In this document: in pieces, positions 1 to 10,064 of the stretch
How the letters are laid out: every line of letters begins with the position of its first letter
How positions within the stretch are numbered: the first letter of the stretch is position 1
DNA from: Porogramme epimiltina
Lineage: Eukaryota > Basidiomycota > Agaricomycetes > Polyporales > Polyporaceae
NCBI GenBank assembly: GCA_900155495.1
Contig: FTLJ01000155.1
Coordinates: forward strand, 1 to 24,862
Direction of reading: 5' to 3'
Length of the DNA stretch: 24,862 nucleotides
Position numbers and translations under genes: made by a program
The notes under the pieces: model-generated
What the model was told of the DNA's origin: nothing
What the model saw: only the letters and a program-made list of their open reading frames with translations
Databases searched by the model: none

Positions 1-1
1 G

Positions 2-358
2 GGGAGGGGAAGAGGCAGGGGAGGCTTCGACGGCGGGTACGGCCGCGGAGGGCGCGGGCGCGGGCGCGGACGCGGGGATTATGCGTTCGGGTACGGAGGG
101 GAGAACGGCGTGGGCGCGTATAATGCGGGAGGCGGAGGCGGCGGAGCGTACAACGACTACCGGGGGACGGACGCCGTCACGCTCACTGGCGCGGGCGACG
201 GAGATGCGGACGACGTCTCGTGGCAGTCGCAGGGCTACCAGCAAGACCTATCGTCCCAGGACCTGCCTGCTGGTGAGCAGGCGCAGGATGGGGGAGACGG
301 GAGCGGGGGGAAGATGCAGAAGGTCGGGGACAGATGGGTGTTCGTCCGTGGCGCATGA
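2..358 (+). CDS. C-terminal end of an RGG/glycine-rich protein (5' truncated)
   Basis: The frame is open from the first bases of the window to a TGA at 356-358, giving the last 118 residues of a longer protein. The visible part starts with a run of Arg-Gly repeats (about positions 2-85), continues with Gly/Tyr-rich sequence including a run of six glycines, and ends with an acidic, Gln/Ser-rich tail closing on the residues DRWVFVRGA. RGG tracts of this kind usually bind RNA or G-rich nucleic acids and are arginine-methylated in fungi. No folded domain is visible, so the family cannot be named; an RNA-binding or translation-associated protein is the most natural guess. The gene converges on the PAP2 gene with 140 bp between the stop codons. 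Base composition is very GC-rich. The reading frame is fairly secure because neighbouring frames give no coherent low-complexity pattern. Confidence 0.6.
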   Translation, partial: GRGRGRGGFDGGYGRGGRGRGRGRGDYAFGYGGENGVGAYNAGGGGGGAYNDYRGTDAVTLTGAGDGDADDVSWQSQGYQQDLSSQDLPAGEQAQDGGDGSGGKMQKVGDRWVFVRGA

Positions 359-498
359 CTTTGCTCTCGCATTTTATGATCAGATATCGCTTCATCGTCT
401 CGTATCATCTCGTAGCACTGTACACATTAGTCGCGTTTCCTTATATCCAGATGACATCATCGAACATTACAGACCACATCGTGGTACCCGTAGCGCGC

Positions 499-1741
499 TC
501 ATACCCGCTGTTCTGCATGCTCGTTTTCCATACCTGTCAGCTCGTAGCCATATCTAGTCGGGTTATCAGTACCATATCTATGGGGTCGGTTGTCTGAAGA
601 GCCATAGACCGCTCGTGCTGTGTGTGGCTCGAGGGAGAGCGGGCTAGGCCAGTAGATGAGGTAGCAAACGGTGGCGGAGAATATGCCTATGAGGCTGCCA
701 ACAATCACGTCCTCCTTGTGGTGTCGCTGTGCGTGCGTTCGTGAGGACACGGGGTGTCCCGAGATAAGGTTTGAACTTACATAGTCTTCCAGGCGGGAAA
801 CGGCCACCCACGTTGCAAACGCGAGGGGTGCGAGTGAGAGTGTGAGCCGTGCCAGCTTGCTGCGTAAGAACGAGCCTCCAGAGGTGGATTGTGAAAGACA
901 CCATGCGCCGGTCATGCCAGCTATCCAAAGGGAGAGGAACATCATTCCCGAGAAAGCTGTTGACGAATGACCTGAAGGGAACGATCGCCGTCCGTCGATA
1001 ATCTTCTGTGGATCGCTAACGGAGATATAGATATTCATTGTATGTACACCCTGCACGGAAAAAGCCAACATACCCCGCGCATGCCTTCAGGGCCTTGTCC
1101 CACTTGCATCGATGGAGGAAGTCCGGCCTGAGTCGACCTGGCCAGACTTTTGAGCTCGCGTTCGTTAAAAATTACGTCGGGGTTTCTCACCCACTCTGTT
1201 CTTCAGGAACTCGGTGATAAGTTCCGATAGACCTCTATAGTGAAAAATGGATGAGTCTGGACAGTTCGAGCATCAAGTATTAGTGGTGCTGACCTTCCCG
1301 AGTACAGGGCTAGAAGGCTGTGGTGGACTTCAACAGCTGAACGTCGCATTAGCCCGCCTAGCAAGGTTACGCCGATCGGAATAACCAAGGCGAGGGTCCA
1401 GTTCAGGGTGCCGCTAATTCTGCTCGTAGTTGTTAGACAGCGCAGAGTAACGAGAACCAAGTTACTTGCTGGTTGTCTCTGTGCTTGTGATCTATGAGGG
1501 GGTCGTCACGGTCGAAGTCCCGCTCGAAGGGGGGTAAACCTTTGATGACCCATGAAACGGCCCACATCAAGGTCGCGAAAGCCCTGGCAGAAATACGAGG
1601 ATGAGCTCGGCGCCAACTACAAGCAGGTTTCACTAACCAGTCCACTAGATAGGCGCGGTCCACAAAATCAAATGCGCCGCTGCCAAATCTGCGGTGTGTC
1701 CAGTTCCTGATATCGGCCGAGAAACTTCCCGACATATCCAT
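499..1741 (-). CDS. PAP2-family lipid phosphate phosphatase (DPP1/LPP-like), 7 exons
   Basis: Integral membrane phosphatase that dephosphorylates diacylglycerol pyrophosphate, phosphatidate or related lipids. Exons on the minus strand: 1741-1638, 1583-1458, 1413-1294, 1234-1191, 1137-1074, 1015-781 and 726-499; they sum to 921 nt and encode 306 aa, the usual size for fungal DPP1-like proteins. All three catalytic motifs are visible once spliced: KNRVGRLRP (K-x6-RP, residues 128-136), PSGH (166-169) and SRLEDYRHHKED (SR-x5-H-x3-D, 226-237). The third motif exists only when the intron at 727-780 is removed, which supports the model. Exon 2 carries the family signature PPFERDFDRDDPLI, and hydrophobic segments fit six transmembrane helices. 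The weakest junction is intron 1414-1457, with an unusual GTTCTC donor. The C-terminal tail is hydrophilic. The gene is divergent from DNMT5 across 451 bp. Substrate preference cannot be read from sequence. Confidence 0.9.
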
Positions 1742-1781
1742 TATTCGGGGTACCCTTCGTGGATGAGAATGTCACGCTTGC

Positions 1782-1807
1782 TAATCCGGATTACTAGTCG
1801 CGACTAG
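1782..1807. promoter_or_regulatory. Two abutting perfect palindromes, candidate dimer-binding sites
   Basis: TAATCCGGATTA (1782-1793) and CTAGTCGCGACTAG (1794-1807) are each perfect inverted repeats with no spacer and lie side by side. They are 41-66 bp upstream of the PAP2 start and about 390 bp upstream of the DNMT5 start. The CCGG core of the first resembles half-sites of fungal Zn2Cys6 factors; the second has a TCGCGA core. The function is inferred only from symmetry and position. Confidence 0.4.
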
Positions 1808-2025
1808 AAGATGAGAAATTGGGAAAGATTTCACGGGAAAACAAATGAGCTACCTGCGAGGTTTACGAGATGCACCGCTGTCCTCAATACAAAGCGTACA
1901 CTTGGACGTGAGTGTAGAGCAGTCTAGAACACCTGCGAGCGCCGGTGGTGGAGACGGGAAGAGCATGCACGGCATCGCAAGCGCCCTTCAACCTGCTGCT
2001 GGCACGCGATACGTCACGATGAGTA

Positions 2026-2093
2026 ACGCGTTACCCGACGTGAACGTGACTCAGACACAGAGTATAGCGCCTCGCGTCAGCTCGCGTCGCGTC
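2026..2093 (+). promoter_or_regulatory. MluI-box and MCB-like cluster upstream of DNMT5
   Basis: A perfect ACGCGT box lies at 2026-2031, 162-167 nt before the DNMT5 ATG. It is followed by three TCGCGTC elements at 2072-2078, 2082-2088 and 2087-2093, which share the CGCGT core. In fungi the MBF complex (Mbp1-Swi6 type) binds ACGCGT to drive G1/S transcription of replication genes. One perfect box alone is weak evidence; the local run of CGCGT cores and the five-box cluster before RFC3 in the same window make it more credible. Confidence 0.4.
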
Positions 2094-2192
2094 GTGATTG
2101 CTCACTTACCCACGGCCACTACCAGGCCACGACCTCCCCACTTTCCTCTTCCTTCTCCCCATCGTTCCCCCATTCCCCTCATCCTTCCTATC

Positions 2193-5100
2193 ATGGCTCC
2201 TGCTTCAAAATCCGCAAAGGCCAAGGGCCAGAAACCCATCACCTCGTTCTTTGGCAAGCCGAAGAAGGCTGGCGAGTCGAGTAAAGTCACACTGGACGAG
2301 AAGTCCGATGACAAAGAGGAGGAGCCGGAAGAGGACTCCGTAGATGACGATGCGGAGCAGGAGGGCGACGAAGACACTGGGAAGGGTGCCACCATCGAGA
2401 ACTCGGATCTTCCCCCAATCCATGACATCCCTCGCATATTCTCCGACCTCGTCTCTCGCATTCCCGATATCAAGGGTGTCGCTGAGCATCTGGAAGGACG
2501 CAAAATGCGTGTAGCAACTATGTGTTCCGGTACCGAATCTCCGCTCCTCGCGCTCGACCTCATTACACGGTGTATTCGAGAGCACTTCAACGTCGCTCTC
2601 GAAGTCGAGCACGTCTTTTCGTGCGAAATTGAGCCTTTCAAACAGGCTTACATCGAGCGCAACTTCCAACCTCCCTTCCTCTTCCGTGACGTTTGTGAGC
2701 TTGGGGATGATGAGGCGTAAGTTCCTCGATCGTGTTGAGAGGACAAACGTAGTGACATAGCCCACAGTACCACTGCTTACGGGGCTCTGGCACCCGTCCC
2801 GGGCGATGTCGACTTGCTCGTCGCGGGAACCTCATGTGTCGATTACTCCAACCTGAACAACGAGAAACAGGACATTGATGCTAACGGAGAGTCTGGCCGG
2901 ACTTTCCGTGGCATGATGTCTTGGGTGAAGAACCATCAGCCACCGCTCGTAATCCTCGAGAATGTTTGCGGTGCTCCTTGGGACAAGGTCCAACAGTACT
3001 TCGAGCGCAATGGCTACAGCGCCGCCCATCTTCGTGTGGACACGAAGACGTTCTACATCCCGCACACGCGCACCCGAGTGTACCTCCTAGCGGTCAACAA
3101 ACAGCGCTCTGGCATGCCTGGCAAGTGGAAGGACCTGTTGAACGCCTTGAAGCGGCCGGCGTCGTCTACTCTGGACGCCTTCCTGTTGCCTACAGACGAT
3201 CCTCGTATTCACCAGGGAAGACAGAAGCTTGCGAGCGACGGTCGCGGCGCGCTCGGACCTACTAGGGGTCGCACTGACTGGGGCCGCTGTGAGAGCCGTC
3301 ACCAGCGAGCGCGGTTAGAGGAGCAGTTGGGCACGAAGCGTCCACTCACCAGTTGGGAAGAAGGTACGCTTTGCTTGCAGCCGACAAAGATGTGCATTGC
3401 CTAATACGTCTATATCAGGTGGGTACTGCAAACTGCCCGACTTCGCTTGGAACGACTGGGGTGTGGGTCAGGTCGAACGCGTTTGGGATCTCATGGACAT
3501 TAGTCTGCTTCGCGCGGCTAAGAAGGGAGTCGACCCGTCCTTCAAGACGTAAGTACATTTAGACTACAGTCCAAACTTGACGCTGACGAATTCTATCTTT
3601 TCAGTCAAGTTTGGAACTTGTCTCAGAATGTCGACCGTTCGACCGGCTCGAGCAAGCCCGGCATTTGTCCCTGTCTGACGCCCTCCATGATCCCCTACAT
3701 CACTAACCGTGGAGGGCCGATGGTCGGACTCGAGGCCCTTTCCATGCAGGGTCTGCCCGTGAACGAGCTTCTCCTCACTCGCGAGACGGAGGACCAGCTT
3801 GCGGACCTTGCAGGGAACGCGATGTCAACGACCGTCGTCGGCGCTTGCATCCTCGCTGCCCTTGTGATTGGAAAGCCGCTTCTCAAGGAGGGTTCCGACC
3901 GGAGGACGTACGAGCAGCATCATGAGGACCTCATGGACGAGGACGAGCCCAAGGCGGAAGACGAGGACGTGATTATGGAAGTCGACCCGCCCGCGGACAA
4001 CATCGAGGCGCACATCAGTGGCGAAGACCAACTCGAGAAGAAGCCTCTTGACCTATCTGCGGCGGCCTCCAAGCTGACGCTCAAGGCCATCCTGGAAGAG
4101 GCGAAGCGAAGTGTTCGCCTGTGCGGCTGCGAAGGACGAAAGGACATGACCGACCGGACACTGAACCGCTGCGTCGACTGCGACTCGACATCGTGTGTCA
4201 AGTGCGGTGGTCGCCCAGAGCACAACTACCAGCCCATCGACCTCAAAGCTCACCCTCGCCTCTCGCCTTCAAGTTTCGAGAAGGACCTCAAGGCCATGCT
4301 CCCTATGTCCCTTTCTTTGTCGAATGTCACGAAGAAGCTCCTCGATACGCTCGCAAAGGTCCACGAGGTCGATATCTCGTCGTCGCGTTGGGAGGGATGG
4401 CGCGATGCCGTCCTTCGTGCTGCGGAGACTGAGCTCAGGTTCGTCGAGCCCAAGCGTCAGGAGCTGTGGTCGGTCGTCTACCAATCGTCCACGGCGAAGC
4501 TCGAGCTCTCGCTGCACCCGCAACAGCCCGAGTGGCGTCTGTTCGCGTTCCCGAAGGAGGAAGAGCCCGCGAACGCTGAGATCCGCAAGTTGCTGGAGGT
4601 CCCCGTCGGGCGGTTCTCGTGCTCGGAAGGCCTCTTCTCCGGGAAGTGGGAGTTCGCCCTCCCGGTGGCGGTCAAGGTGGACGTCACGATCGAGGGCAGC
4701 GACGACCTCGTCCCTGCGTGGGAGCAGAAACTCGGCTTGCAGGGAGAAGAGTTCAAGACGAAGGTGGTGCACGCCCAGCTCGAAGTCAGCGTCCCCGAAG
4801 ACCAGGTTGGGCTCCTCGACCGCAACGTGTCCGGCACCTATGTTCTGATTGACAAGTGCGGAACGGCGAACTCCGCGCTGCACAAGCGCGTATCGACCGA
4901 AGCCGATGCTCACCTCCCGCCCCTGTTCCTGCTCCTCGACCCCACCCGCTGCGGAGAGCCCAGCCAGGATTCGTTTGTCTTCTCGACGAGCACGAGGAGA
5001 TACGAATATGGGGAGACTCGGCCTATCATCGCGTTGCTGGAGCCGAAATGGCGGCAGTCTGATGTCCAGGGCACGCAGAACGTCAAGTGCGTTGTTCCTT

Positions 5101-8100
5101 GTCGATGGGCCGTGACGGCGGACGTCAAACTTGCAGTGAGTGTTTACCATGTGTCTGCACTATACATCCACTTACAATCGTACACAGGCGGCGTCCGGCA
5201 AGGACGCAGTTTTTGCTACCCCATCGGAGAGCCTCTCGATCAAGGTATCTCGCGACTCTTGCAAGAGCGCGACCGCCCTTCTCGTTTGCCGCGTCTCTCT
5301 CGGAGACCAAGCTGGCACTGAGTGGCCGCGCGGTACGTGGACCGAAGTGGACAAGGTGCACGAACGCTCGACCTTCAAGTCCCTCGCGTGGCTCGTCGAG
5401 CGCATCCGGAACATCGACGGGCAGTTCAGCGAATGGCAGACTTGCAGCGACCACGACGGCCATCTCACGTGCCACCGCTGTGCGCCTGTGTCGCCGTCTA
5501 TCAAGTGGACGAAGGTCAAGAAGCGGATTGCCGCGTTCGAGGACAGCATCGAGGCCGGGGAGTACGAGCGCAGCCTCAAGCGTCGACCTGCACCGTTCGT
5601 GACGCAGCTGAAGCTGGACGAGACAGGCGAGGGTGTCGTCCGCATCGGTGTCAACATCTCGTCCCTCATGCACCGCGCTCTTTCTCGCCTCCCGACTGTT
5701 GGTCGTACCTCGCCCGCATCGCTGTCATGGCGGCTGAACACCGACTTCACGCCTGCGGTCAAGATGTCGTTCCCGAAGTTCAAGCTCGCTAGCAACAAGC
5801 GCGACGCGGCGCACACCCAGCCGCCCCACTTCTCTAAGTATCCTCTCCGTATCGAGCAGCTCCGCTCGCTGTCGTGGATGCTCGCCCAGGAATCCAAGAG
5901 CGCGCCGCCGTTCACGGAAGAAGAGATCTCGGAGGCGATCCTTGAGCCTCTCGGATGGCGCGCAGAAGGCCGTGCGCAGCGCCCTGTCCATGTCCGCGGC
6001 GGTGTCCTCGCCGACGAGGTCGGGTACGGCAAGACGGCGATTTCCTTGGGTCTAATCGACTGCGCGCAAGACGACGTCGAGAAGGAGTTCAAGAAGTTCA
6101 AGAACATGAAAGGCCACATCGCGACGAAGGCCACGCTCATCATCGTGCCCCCGCACTTGACGCGCCAGTGGGAGTCGGAGGTGCGCAAGTTCACGGGCAA
6201 GCACTTCGAGGTCGTCACGCTCCACACGGCGACGAACATCAATGCTCTCAAAGTCCAGGACGTCATGGACGCGGACATCGTCATTGTCGCGTCGAACTTG
6301 TTCAAGAGCCAGGTCTACCAGGACAACCTTGAGGCGTTCGCGGGCGCGGGCGAGATGCCGATCCAGGACGGGCGGTTCTTCGACGCGCGTTTGGATATCT
6401 CGCTGAAGGGGCTCAAGGAGCAGGTGGAGCGGTTGAGGGATAGCGATGAGGGCCCGAAGGCGGTCATGGAGCAAATCAAGAAAGGCCGCAAGATTGGTGA
6501 GTGCTTTTAGGGTTTTCGTCACAAATTTGTTTAACGCGAACTTCGCAGATGAGGCTGCTCAGCTGTTCGTCCCCACGAAGCGGCTGAAGGGCAAGTCCTA
6601 CCGCGACGCTGCGGACGAGGCTGAGAAGACGAAAGACAAGGACCCGAAGGAGGCACCCAAGTCGAAGGCGTCGAAGGCGACGAAGTCAAAGTCGTCTAAA
6701 GGTGCTACCACCGAGCCAAAGCAAGCATCCGGCTCCGGTGCTTCCCCGAAGAATTCGACAGTTAGCCCAAGAACCGGTCTCGCCGTCGAAGTCGTTATCC
6801 CCGTTTACCCTAAGTCTCGTGGCTCTCCGTCGGCCTCGAGTGTCGCCACCGGTCCTCCTACTTCCGAGGCTGAGCCAGAAGACGAGTCCGACGCTCCCCG
6901 CCCTCGTCGCGCGACCAAGCGCAAGGCGATCGTCATCTCCGATGATGAGAGCGAGGACGAGAAGCCCAAGAAAAAGGGCAAGGCCTCAGCGAAGAAGCGT
7001 CCCAAGAAGCGGTCGAGGACCTCTGACGACTCTGACTACGAAGGCTCTCCTTCCCCTGACAGCGAGTCCGACCAGGAGTTCGACGAGGAGGCGAGCGAGG
7101 AGGACTCCGACTTTGAGGAGTCTGACGAAGACGAGAAGCCGAAGAAGGGCAAAGGCAAGGCCAAGGCCAAACCGGCTCCTAAGAAGCGTACCCAGGCAAA
7201 GAAGGGTTCCGCGCGGACGACGTCCGAGTCTGAGGAGGCAATGGAGGTTGACGAGGATGAGGATGAGGACGAGAAACCGAAGGGCAAGGGCAAGGGCAAG
7301 CAGCCCGCGAAGAAGCGCAAGACGGAGGCCAAGCCACCGAAGGAGAAGAAAAAGCGCGAGGACTCGGACCCATGGAAGCTCAATTCGTCTGCGGTACAGA
7401 ACAACTGGAAGAAGATGCAGTCGCCGCCCCTTGAGATGTTCCACTTCGCGCGCAAGATCGTCGACGAGTACACGTACCTCGACGGGAAGGTGCTCTCGAT
7501 GGTGACGCGCGTGCAGGCGGAGCGGCATTGGGTCCTTTCCGGCACGCCGCCCATTCACGACTTCGGTGCGCTGAAGACCATCTCGGCGTTCCTCAACATC
7601 CACCTCGGTGTCGACGACGATAACGAAGGCCAGTCGCTGCAGGTCAAGAAGCGCAAGCGCGAGCAGACAGGTGTGTGCTGCGTTGTGATTAGTTTCGGGG
7701 CCCTTCTAATGTGTGCCGCAGCTGTCGAGAAGTTCCACTCGTTCCGCGAGGTTCACAGCCTGGAATGGCACGCTCATCGCCACCAGCTCGGCCAAACGTT
7801 CCTAGACCAATTCGTGCGCCAGGTGAGTGTTATGCCCTCGATGGTGTCAACATCTCTAACGTATCACACCAGAACATTGCCGAGATCGACGAGATTTCGT
7901 GGGGCCAGAACATCGTGAAGGTGGTCCTTCCCGCGGCAGAGCGCGCGATCTACCTCGAGCTCGAGCACTACCTTCGAGCTATTGACATGACGGTCAAGCG
8001 GGGCAAGAAGAGTGAGAGCGATCGCGAAAAGCGTCTAGCGCAGGCTCTCGGTGAGAGCAGGTGCGTATGACTCTTCGCGCTACCAGTTGTATTCTAACAC

Positions 8101-9352
8101 CGTCCCCATAGCACGGCCGAGGAGGCCCTTCTCAAGCGATGCTCCCACTTCGACTTGGATACTTCGGACAAGGAGAACGCGATGAAGGCCTGTGAGGTGA
8201 TCGTGCAGGAGCGGAAGAAGCAGCTCGAGGACTGCAAGAAGGACCTCCTCAAAAAGCTCAAGGAGGGCGTGAAGATGGACAAGAAGATCGGCAACGTCCC
8301 TGATGAGTCTCTCTTCCGCGAGCATCTCCGCGTCACTCGTACGGAAGGTGTTGGCGACAAGGAGGCCACGGAGGCCGTGCTGGAGCTCCTGGAGGAGGCA
8401 GATGCCCCAACTACGCGCAGGGCCGCCCCGAACCCAAGCAAGGGCCGCAAGGACGATTCAGAGCTCTCCAAGGCCACCAAGGAGCTCATCTGGGACCATC
8501 GCGAACAGACTCACGAAATTCGTCGTGTAACCAAGGAGCTCGTGGGTCGCTTCCGGTCCCTGCGGTACTTCACCGTCGTCCGTGACCTCCAACGGCAGGC
8601 CGACGAGCCGCAAACTGCCACTTGCCCAGCGTGTAAACGCGAACGCGTCCCGCCCGAAGAGGTCGCTGTGCTTTCTTCCTGTGGCCACGTCGGCTGCTAC
8701 GCGTGCGTGATGTCGTGTGCCGAGCGGGAGGAGTGCGTCTACGCAGCCGCCGGATCCTGTCGGGCTGCGGCGCGTGTGTTGAACGTCGTCAAGGGCGAGA
8801 CTCTCGGTGTAGACGATGAAGCTCGTGATGGGCGGGGTAGGCATTACGGACGGAAGCTGGAGATGATCATGGACATGATCAAGTAGGTTGTCTTGCCGCA
8901 TCTGCCAGGACTATTGCTGACCTCCAAATGACAGGAACAAGATTCCGAAGGATGAGCGTGTCCTCATCTTCGTCCAGTTCCCAGACCTTACCTCCAAAGT
9001 CGCGCAAGCGCTGGAGGCGAACAAGATCGCGTTCTTAGAGATCAAGGGCTCTGCGTCCGTGAAGAGCAAGAACCTCGAGAAGTTCCAGAACGACAGCAAG
9101 GAGCGCGTGCTTTTGCTGAACGTGATGGACGAAAGCGCGAGCGGCGCGAACCTCACCTCCGCCAACCACGCCATCTTCCTTTCGCCTCTTCTCGCCCCTA
9201 CCCAGGAAATCTACGATGCGTGCGAGACGCAAGCCATAGGTCGTCTGCGGCGATACGGTCAGCTTAAACACGTGAACATATGGCGCTTCTTCAGTATGAA
9301 CACCATCGACATCGAGATTTTCGAACAACGCACGAAGCAGAAGGTTACTTAG
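2193..9352 (+). CDS. DNMT5: DNMT5-type cytosine-5 DNA methyltransferase fused to RING and SNF2 ATPase, 10 exons
   Basis: ATP-dependent maintenance cytosine methyltransferase that acts on hemimethylated CpG in the nucleus. Exons: 2193-2716, 2768-3363, 3419-3548, 3605-5135, 5188-6496, 6549-7670, 7722-7822, 7873-8060, 8112-8882, 8935-9352; total 6690 nt, 2229 aa. Order along the protein: a PIP box at residues 13-20; an acidic stretch to about 85; the MTase domain (about 105-500) with motif I MCSGTESP, catalytic Cys198 in AGTSC, ENV at 239-241 and motif X GNAMSTT near 486; a Cys-rich zinc-binding segment near 587-620; the SNF2 N-lobe with Walker A GYGKT (1206-1210); a charged insertion (about 1390-1640); motif II VDEYTY (1668) and SGTPP (about 1694); a RING near 2005-2050; and the helicase C-lobe from 2091 with GRLRRYGQ (2193-2200). 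This order matches the DNMT5 family. Every key residue seen is intact. The start at 2193 follows a CT-rich leader; an in-frame ATG at 1845 was set aside. No chromodomain is visible, unlike the Cryptococcus protein. Confidence 0.93.
2229..2252 (+). other. PCNA-interacting (PIP) box in the DNMT5 N-terminus
   Basis: Residues 13-20 read QKPITSFF, an exact fit to the canonical PIP consensus Q-x-x-[ILM]-x-x-[FY]-[FY], flanked by lysines on both sides (KAKG before, GKPKK after) as in strong PCNA binders. The motif sits in a short disordered N-terminus, like the PIP box near the N-terminus of animal DNMT1. That it recruits the enzyme to replication forks is inference. Confidence 0.75.
6620..7370 (+). 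other. Long Lys/Glu/Ser-rich charged insertion inside the SNF2 ATPase
   Basis: Between the residues ADIVIVAS (near 1290) and motif II VDEYTY (1668), DNMT5 carries roughly 250 residues of low-complexity sequence rich in Lys, Glu, Asp, Ser and Pro. It includes repeated (E/D)EKPK(K/G)KGK-type units and basic patches resembling nuclear localisation signals, for example AKKRPKKRSR and PAKKRKTEAK. It is read through in one exon with no stop, so it is protein and not an intron. It probably forms a disordered loop projecting from ATPase lobe 1 that could contact DNA or histones. Confidence 0.7.
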
Positions 9353-9541
9353 GTTGTTGGTGGAGGGTGCATATAACGTGCTGTGGATAATCCTTTGTTG
9401 ATCTAGCATATATGTACATTATATTATAAACGAACTTTTTCCTGCTCCTCAGCACGGGTTTCGTTCCGAAAGAAAAGTACGACGAACATAACAACTTCGG
9501 TAGTGGTCGAGATCGTATAGGAAAAGGGAACGACCAATAGG

Positions 9542-9546
9542 CAAAA
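9542..9546 (-). terminator. Pol III terminator of tRNA-Val
   Basis: Reading on the minus strand, a run of five T residues begins three bases after the discriminator base of the tRNA. This is the standard RNA polymerase III stop signal. Confidence 0.8.
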
Positions 9547-9548
9547 AG

Positions 9549-9622
9549 TGAGTCGACCCAGGCTCGAACTGAGGACCTTCTGTGTGTTAGACAGATGCGA
9601 TAACCAACTACGCCATCGACCC
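9549..9622 (-). tRNA. tRNA-Val with anticodon AAC, no intron
   Basis: A full cloverleaf folds on the minus strand over 74 nt. The acceptor stem GGGTCGA pairs with TCGACTC (one G-T pair), followed by discriminator A. The D stem GCG/CGC encloses a GG-containing loop, and the anticodon stem TCTGT/ACAGA closes the loop CTAACAC, giving anticodon AAC (valine, GTT and, after A34 deamination, GTC codons). A five-base variable region precedes the T stem CTCAG/CTGGG with loop TTCGAGC. CCA is not encoded, as expected for a nuclear gene. No intron separates the anticodon loop. A T run follows as terminator. Confidence 0.95.
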
Positions 9623-10064
9623 ATGCTTCAGAAGGCAGTTTTCTGTCCATCACGCGTTCAAGCTTGCAATCCGAGAGTAAAATAGAGCAGGCGGTATGCC
9701 CACACTAGCCTACTCCTTCCGAGAGGTCCTTACAGTATACACCCGACCCGTTGAGGACGGCCTCGATACGTCGCGACCCGGGAGACGTCCCCCTCGCCTC
9801 CTGAACGACTCGCTACATGGAGATATGGAAAGCCGAGAGAAAGGAAACGGTGTTGGCTGTGAGATTCAAGGAGAGAAAGGGGGAGCGGTGTCCATTTACC
9901 GGGAGCTTCAGCCAACTGAAGGAATGCCGTTTCTGCGCGACTTCGTGTTAATATGGATGCGCTAGGATAAATTTATTGTCATAGGAACTCCAAAACATTA
10001 CTCAAAGGTAGATAACAAACGATAGCACAGACACTTGGGCGAAGGAGGGCCCCCGGGTGCAGCC
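9623..10064. other. Intergenic region with no supported gene
   Basis: This lies between the tRNA 5' end and the RFC3 stop codon. It has an ACGCGT at 9652-9657 just upstream of the tRNA, a purine-rich patch near 9825-9890 and AT-rich sequence near 9965-10015 that probably belongs to the RFC3 3' UTR. An 89-codon frame on the plus strand has no recognisable content. Nothing else is supported. Confidence 0.5.

Larger units (their letters stand above)
1742..2192. promoter_or_regulatory. Divergent promoter region between the PAP2 and DNMT5 genes
   Basis: This 451 bp stretch separates two head-to-head genes. It holds a pair of perfect palindromes at 1782-1807, an ACGCGT box at 2026-2031, three overlapping TCGCGTC elements at 2072-2093, and a pyrimidine-rich tract at about 2120-2192 running into the DNMT5 start, as is common for fungal core promoters and leaders. 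No TATA box is evident on either strand. The DNMT5 reading frame stays open upstream to 1845, but that stretch shows no domain and is taken as leader and promoter. Confidence 0.6.

Noticed and set aside
1845..2192. Upstream in-frame ATG that would add 116 residues to DNMT5
   Set aside because: The added stretch has no domain, includes the MCB-like elements and the CT-rich tract typical of a leader, and ends at an ATG in a better position just before the PIP box.
5172..6305. 377-codon minus-strand frame
   Set aside because: It lies entirely antisense to conserved SNF2 motifs of DNMT5 (Walker A region), which fix the plus strand as coding.
9696..9965. 89-codon plus-strand frame between the tRNA and RFC3
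   Set aside because: No signal peptide, domain or coherent composition; probably random.
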